DNA from: Pseudomonadota bacterium
GTDB taxonomy: Bacteria; Pseudomonadota; Alphaproteobacteria; Acetobacterales; Acetobacteraceae
NCBI GenBank assembly: GCA_021798915.1
Contig: JAJZBM010000016.1
Location: 1 to 59,170 of the forward strand
DNA length: 59,170 nt
Direction: 5' to 3'
In this document: piece after piece, positions 56,422-59,170 of the stretch
Numbering within the stretch: position 1 is the stretch's first letter
Layout of the letters: the number at the start of each line of letters is the position of its first letter
Notes under the pieces: generated by a model
Database searches by the model: none
What the model was told of the DNA's origin: nothing
Seen by the model: only the letters and a program-made list of their open reading frames with translations
Position numbers and translations under genes: made by a program

Positions 56422-57126
56422 CTACGCCGGCGGCAGATCGAGCCGGTAGCCGCCGCCCTCGGTAACCAGGAGGGTCGCGCGGGTCGGGTCGGTCTCGATC
56501 TTCTGGCGCAGGCGATAGATGTGGGTCTCGAGGGTGTGGGTGGTGACGGAGGCGTTGTAGCCCCAGACCTCGTTCAACAGGATCTGCCGCGGCACCGGCT
56601 TCGGGTTGGCGCGGTAGAGGAATTTCAGGATCGCCGCCTCTTTTTCGGTGAGCCTGATACGGCGGTTCCGGGTCGGCTCCTGGAGCAGCTTCACCGCCGG
56701 GCGGAAGGTGTAGGGGCCGATCGCGAACACCGCGTCCTCACTGTTTTCGAAGATGCGGAGCTGGACGCGGAGCCGCGCCAGCAATTCGGCGAGGCGGAAG
56801 GGTTTGGCGACATAATCGTTGGCGCCGGCTTCGAGCCCGCGCACCACATCGGCCTCCTCATCGGCGGCGGTGAGCATGATCACCGGCACCTTGACGCCGC
56901 TCTTGCGCAGTTTGGCACAGAAATCGCGGCCGTCGCCATCGGGCAGGCTGACATCGAGGATGATCGCGTCGAACCGCGCATCCGCTTCCGCGAGCCGGCT
57001 CCGCGCCTCGGTGAGGCTCGCCGCCTCGGTGACCGCAAAGGCGCCATCCACCGTGAGCTGCTCGGCGAGGGTTTCGCGGAGTGCATTGTCGTCGTCAATG
57101 ATCAGGATCGGTCGTTCGCCGGACAT
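56422..57126 (-). CDS. Orphan OmpR-family response regulator
   Basis: The 234-residue regulator starts at ATG 57126. The receiver domain (about 5-125) has LIIDDDNALRE, phospho-acceptor Asp58 in IILDVSLPDGDG, LTAADEEADVV and VAKPFRLAELLARL. The winged helix (about 135-230) shows RIRLTEKEAAILKFLYRANP, ILLNEVWGYNASVTTHTLET, HIYRLRQKIETDP and GGGYRLD. No kinase gene is adjacent. It is transcribed towards the LLM gene (98-bp gap) and diverges from ribA. Confidence 0.95.
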   Translation of the reverse strand: MSGERPILIIDDDNALRETLAEQLTVDGAFAVTEAASLTEARSRLAEADARFDAIILDVSLPDGDGRDFCAKLRKSGVKVPVIMLTAADEEADVVRGLEAGANDYVAKPFRLAELLARLRVQLRIFENSEDAVFAIGPYTFRPAVKLLQEPTRNRRIRLTEKEAAILKFLYRANPKPVPRQILLNEVWGYNASVTTHTLETHIYRLRQKIETDPTRATLLVTEGGGYRLDLPPA

Positions 57127-57280
57127 GGAAACCTCGCTCGCTCTGGTACCATCGGGGGGCCATCTTGCGCCGCCGCGCCGCCGCGCCCATTTTCGGGCGA
57201 GAAAGGGCGGATGGGCGCCGGCCGCACGCGATGCTGGTGTGGAACGATGTCCGCCCGCGGTCAACCGAGGCGAAACCCCT

Positions 57281-58468
57281 GTGCCGAGCGCTCCCGACCC
57301 CGATCCCCACGCCCCCGAAGCCAAGGCAGCGGCGGCACGAAACCGCGGATTTCCGCCATTTCCGGACACCGAAACCCTGCGTCTCCGGGCGCTGCACCGG
57401 GCGATCGGCGATGCCCGGCGGGGGGTGCCGGTCCTGCTCACGGCGCGACAAGATTTCGTGATCTGCCCGGCCGAGACGCTGACCACGCGCAGCCTCGGCG
57501 AGATCGCGGCGCTGGCCGAGGCGGCGCCGCTGCTCCTGCTCGCCCCGGCCCGCGCGGCGGCATTGCTCGGGCGCGCGCTGCGCCAGGATCAGGCGGCGGT
57601 CGCACTCGGGCTCGACCCGGCGCTGCTCGACCCGGAAATCTTGCGCCATCTCGCCGACCCGACGCTCGCCGCGCATCTCCTGCCGGCCGGGGCGGCGCCG
57701 GCCCTGCTCGACCCCGCACCCGAGGAAGCGGCCGGCGCGCTCACGCTCGCCAAGCTCGCGCGGCTCTTGCCGGCGATGGTCGCAGCACCAGCGCGGGCAG
57801 ACGCGGCGGCGCGGGCGGGCGCACTCGGTCTGCTGAGTATCGCCATCGAGGACGTGCTCGCCGGCGCCGATATCGAGGCCGCCAATCTGCGCCGCGTCGC
57901 CGAGACGGCGGTGCCGCTGGCTGACGCGGCGGATGCCCGGGTCGTCGCGTTTCGTGCCCCGGATGCCGGGATCGAGCATCTCGCCATCGTCATCGGCGCG
58001 CCGGAGCGGGCCGCAGCGCCGCTGGTGCGCCTCCATTCGGAGTGTTTCACCGGCGATCTCTTGGGCAGTCTCCGATGCGATTGCGGCCCGCAATTACGCC
58101 TCGCCATCCGCCGCATCGCCGAAGACGGCGCCGGCGCGGTGCTCTACCTCGCGCAGGAGGGGCGCGGAATCGGCCTCGTCAATAAGCTCCGCGCCTATGC
58201 GTTGCAGGATCGCGGCCTCGACACGCTGGACGCCAACCGGGCGCTCGGCTGGGGCGCCGATGAGCGCCGCTTCCTGATCGCTGCGACCATGCTCGGCGAG
58301 CTCGGCATCCCCCGCCTCCGCCTCCTCACCAACAACCCGGCCAAGGTCGAGGCCCTGGCCGCCTACGGCATCGATATCGTCGGACGCGAGGCACTGGTGA
58401 TCGCGCCGAACGGGGTCAATGATTCTTATCTGGCGACCAAGGCCAGCCGCTTCGGGCATACGTTATAA
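57281..58468 (+). CDS. ribA: GTP cyclohydrolase II with degenerate N-terminal domain
   Basis: RibA opens GTP in the first step of riboflavin synthesis. GTG 57281 (GAGG 10 bp upstream) gives 395 residues. The C-terminal cyclohydrolase II domain (about 205-395) has the zinc site HSECFTGDLLGSLRCDCGPQ, the catalytic EGRGIGLVNKLRAYALQD and RLLTNNPAKVEALAAYGIDI. The N-terminal about 190 residues resemble the position of a DHBP synthase (RibB) domain but lack its DREGE-type catalytic acidic motif, so it probably has no RibB activity. It is divergent from the orphan regulator. Confidence 0.92.
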   Translation: MPSAPDPDPHAPEAKAAAARNRGFPPFPDTETLRLRALHRAIGDARRGVPVLLTARQDFVICPAETLTTRSLGEIAALAEAAPLLLLAPARAAALLGRALRQDQAAVALGLDPALLDPEILRHLADPTLAAHLLPAGAAPALLDPAPEEAAGALTLAKLARLLPAMVAAPARADAAARAGALGLLSIAIEDVLAGADIEAANLRRVAETAVPLADAADARVVAFRAPDAGIEHLAIVIGAPERAAAPLVRLHSECFTGDLLGSLRCDCGPQLRLAIRRIAEDGAGAVLYLAQEGRGIGLVNKLRAYALQDRGLDTLDANRALGWGADERRFLIAATMLGELGIPRLRLLTNNPAKVEALAAYGIDIVGREALVIAPNGVNDSYLATKASRFGHTL

Positions 58469-58507
58469 TGGCGGCTGGCGCGGTGTTTATGCAGCCCCGA
58501 CGCCCCC

Positions 58508-58744
58508 CTACTCGTCGTAATTGAAGCCGCCCCAGCCGACGCCGCCGCCCTCGTAGGCGCCGCCGGGCATGCCCATGCCGTAATAGCCGGGGCCGCCTTC
58601 CTCATAGCCGTCATCGCCGAAGGTGCCGCTGTCATAGCCGCCTTCGTAATCGGTCCAACCACCGCCGCAGGCGGCGAGGAGGAGGATCGCGGCGAAGGCG
58701 AGGGCGGCGCGCGCGGCGCGGCGGAGGCGTTCGGCGTCGTTCAT
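58508..58744 (-). CDS. Small Gly/Tyr-rich lipoprotein
   Basis: The 78-residue protein has a signal peptide with lipobox LLAACGGG and a mature part of about 50 residues rich in Gly, Tyr and acidic residues (TDYEGGYDSGTFGDDGYEEG, MGMPGGAYEGGG), with no fold recognisable. It is probably anchored in the outer membrane. It converges on ribA with 39 bp between stops and diverges from mreB. No function is known. Confidence 0.7.
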   Translation of the reverse strand: MNDAERLRRAARAALAFAAILLLAACGGGWTDYEGGYDSGTFGDDGYEEGGPGYYGMGMPGGAYEGGGVGWGGFNYDE

Positions 58745-58824
58745 GCTTCCTTATTCCCTCTCGGTCAGAGTGTCGTTCTGCCGGCATGGGGGGATTTCGG
58801 CAAGCCATGCCGGCGCGCTCGTGA

Positions 58825-59170
<346 letters not shown>

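Overview
This 59 kb window is high-GC chromosomal DNA from an alphaproteobacterium, most likely Acetobacteraceae. The indications are family-level protein resemblance, a queA-tgt-queF-queG operon, EipB, an alphaproteobacterial SspB, Caulobacter-like sigma-54 flagellar promoters, and A/T-hairpin repeats of a kind I associate with that family. No rRNA, tRNA or CRISPR array was seen. The assignment is inference, since nothing was searched.

Region 1 (1-5100) is a mobile-element scrapyard: an IS66 remnant (tnpA, tnpB), a PIN-toxin fragment, and an IS256 transposase broken by a 257-bp MITE with a 5-bp target duplication. An AT-rich gene for a PEP-CTERM-like secreted protein follows. A second 257-bp MITE copy has its inner hairpin segment in the opposite orientation, and a large serine recombinase gene comes next. 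The recombinase abuts a glycosyltransferase gene that appears cut off at its 3' end, with an 18-bp dyad at the junction.

Region 2 (5100-31000) is core genome. A minus-strand ribF-ileS-lspA-DUF3035 block is followed by an OmpA-type barrel protein. Flagellar hook genes come next: flgE-flgK-flgL diverge from fliK-flgD across an intergenic region with two sigma-54 promoter candidates and a central palindrome. After these lie rnd, aspS, eipB, an EthD-like gene, a dienelactone hydrolase/SnoaL fusion, an OmpA lipoprotein and the queuosine operon.

Region 3 (30600-44000) holds a VOC protein, class I fumarase, SspB, an EamA transporter, a DsbD-like reductase and the HrpB helicase. Two tandem DegP-type proteases come next, followed directly by an OmpR-type regulator, its histidine kinase and a small membrane protein, which looks like an envelope-stress block.

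Region 4 (44063-56323) is the most novel-looking part. Nine co-directional genes, mostly with 4-bp overlaps, encode a molybdenum hydroxylase (FAD subunit plus fused Fe-S/Mo subunit), a 6-hydroxynicotinate reductase-like protein, a UPF0280 protein, a DUF1185 protein and a complete Liv-type ABC importer with fused permeases. A convergent gene encodes an LLM flavin monooxygenase. Together they suggest import, hydroxylation, reduction and ring cleavage of an unidentified N-heterocycle.

Region 5 (56400-59170) has an orphan OmpR-type regulator, ribA, a Gly/Tyr-rich lipoprotein and the start of mreB, which runs off the window.
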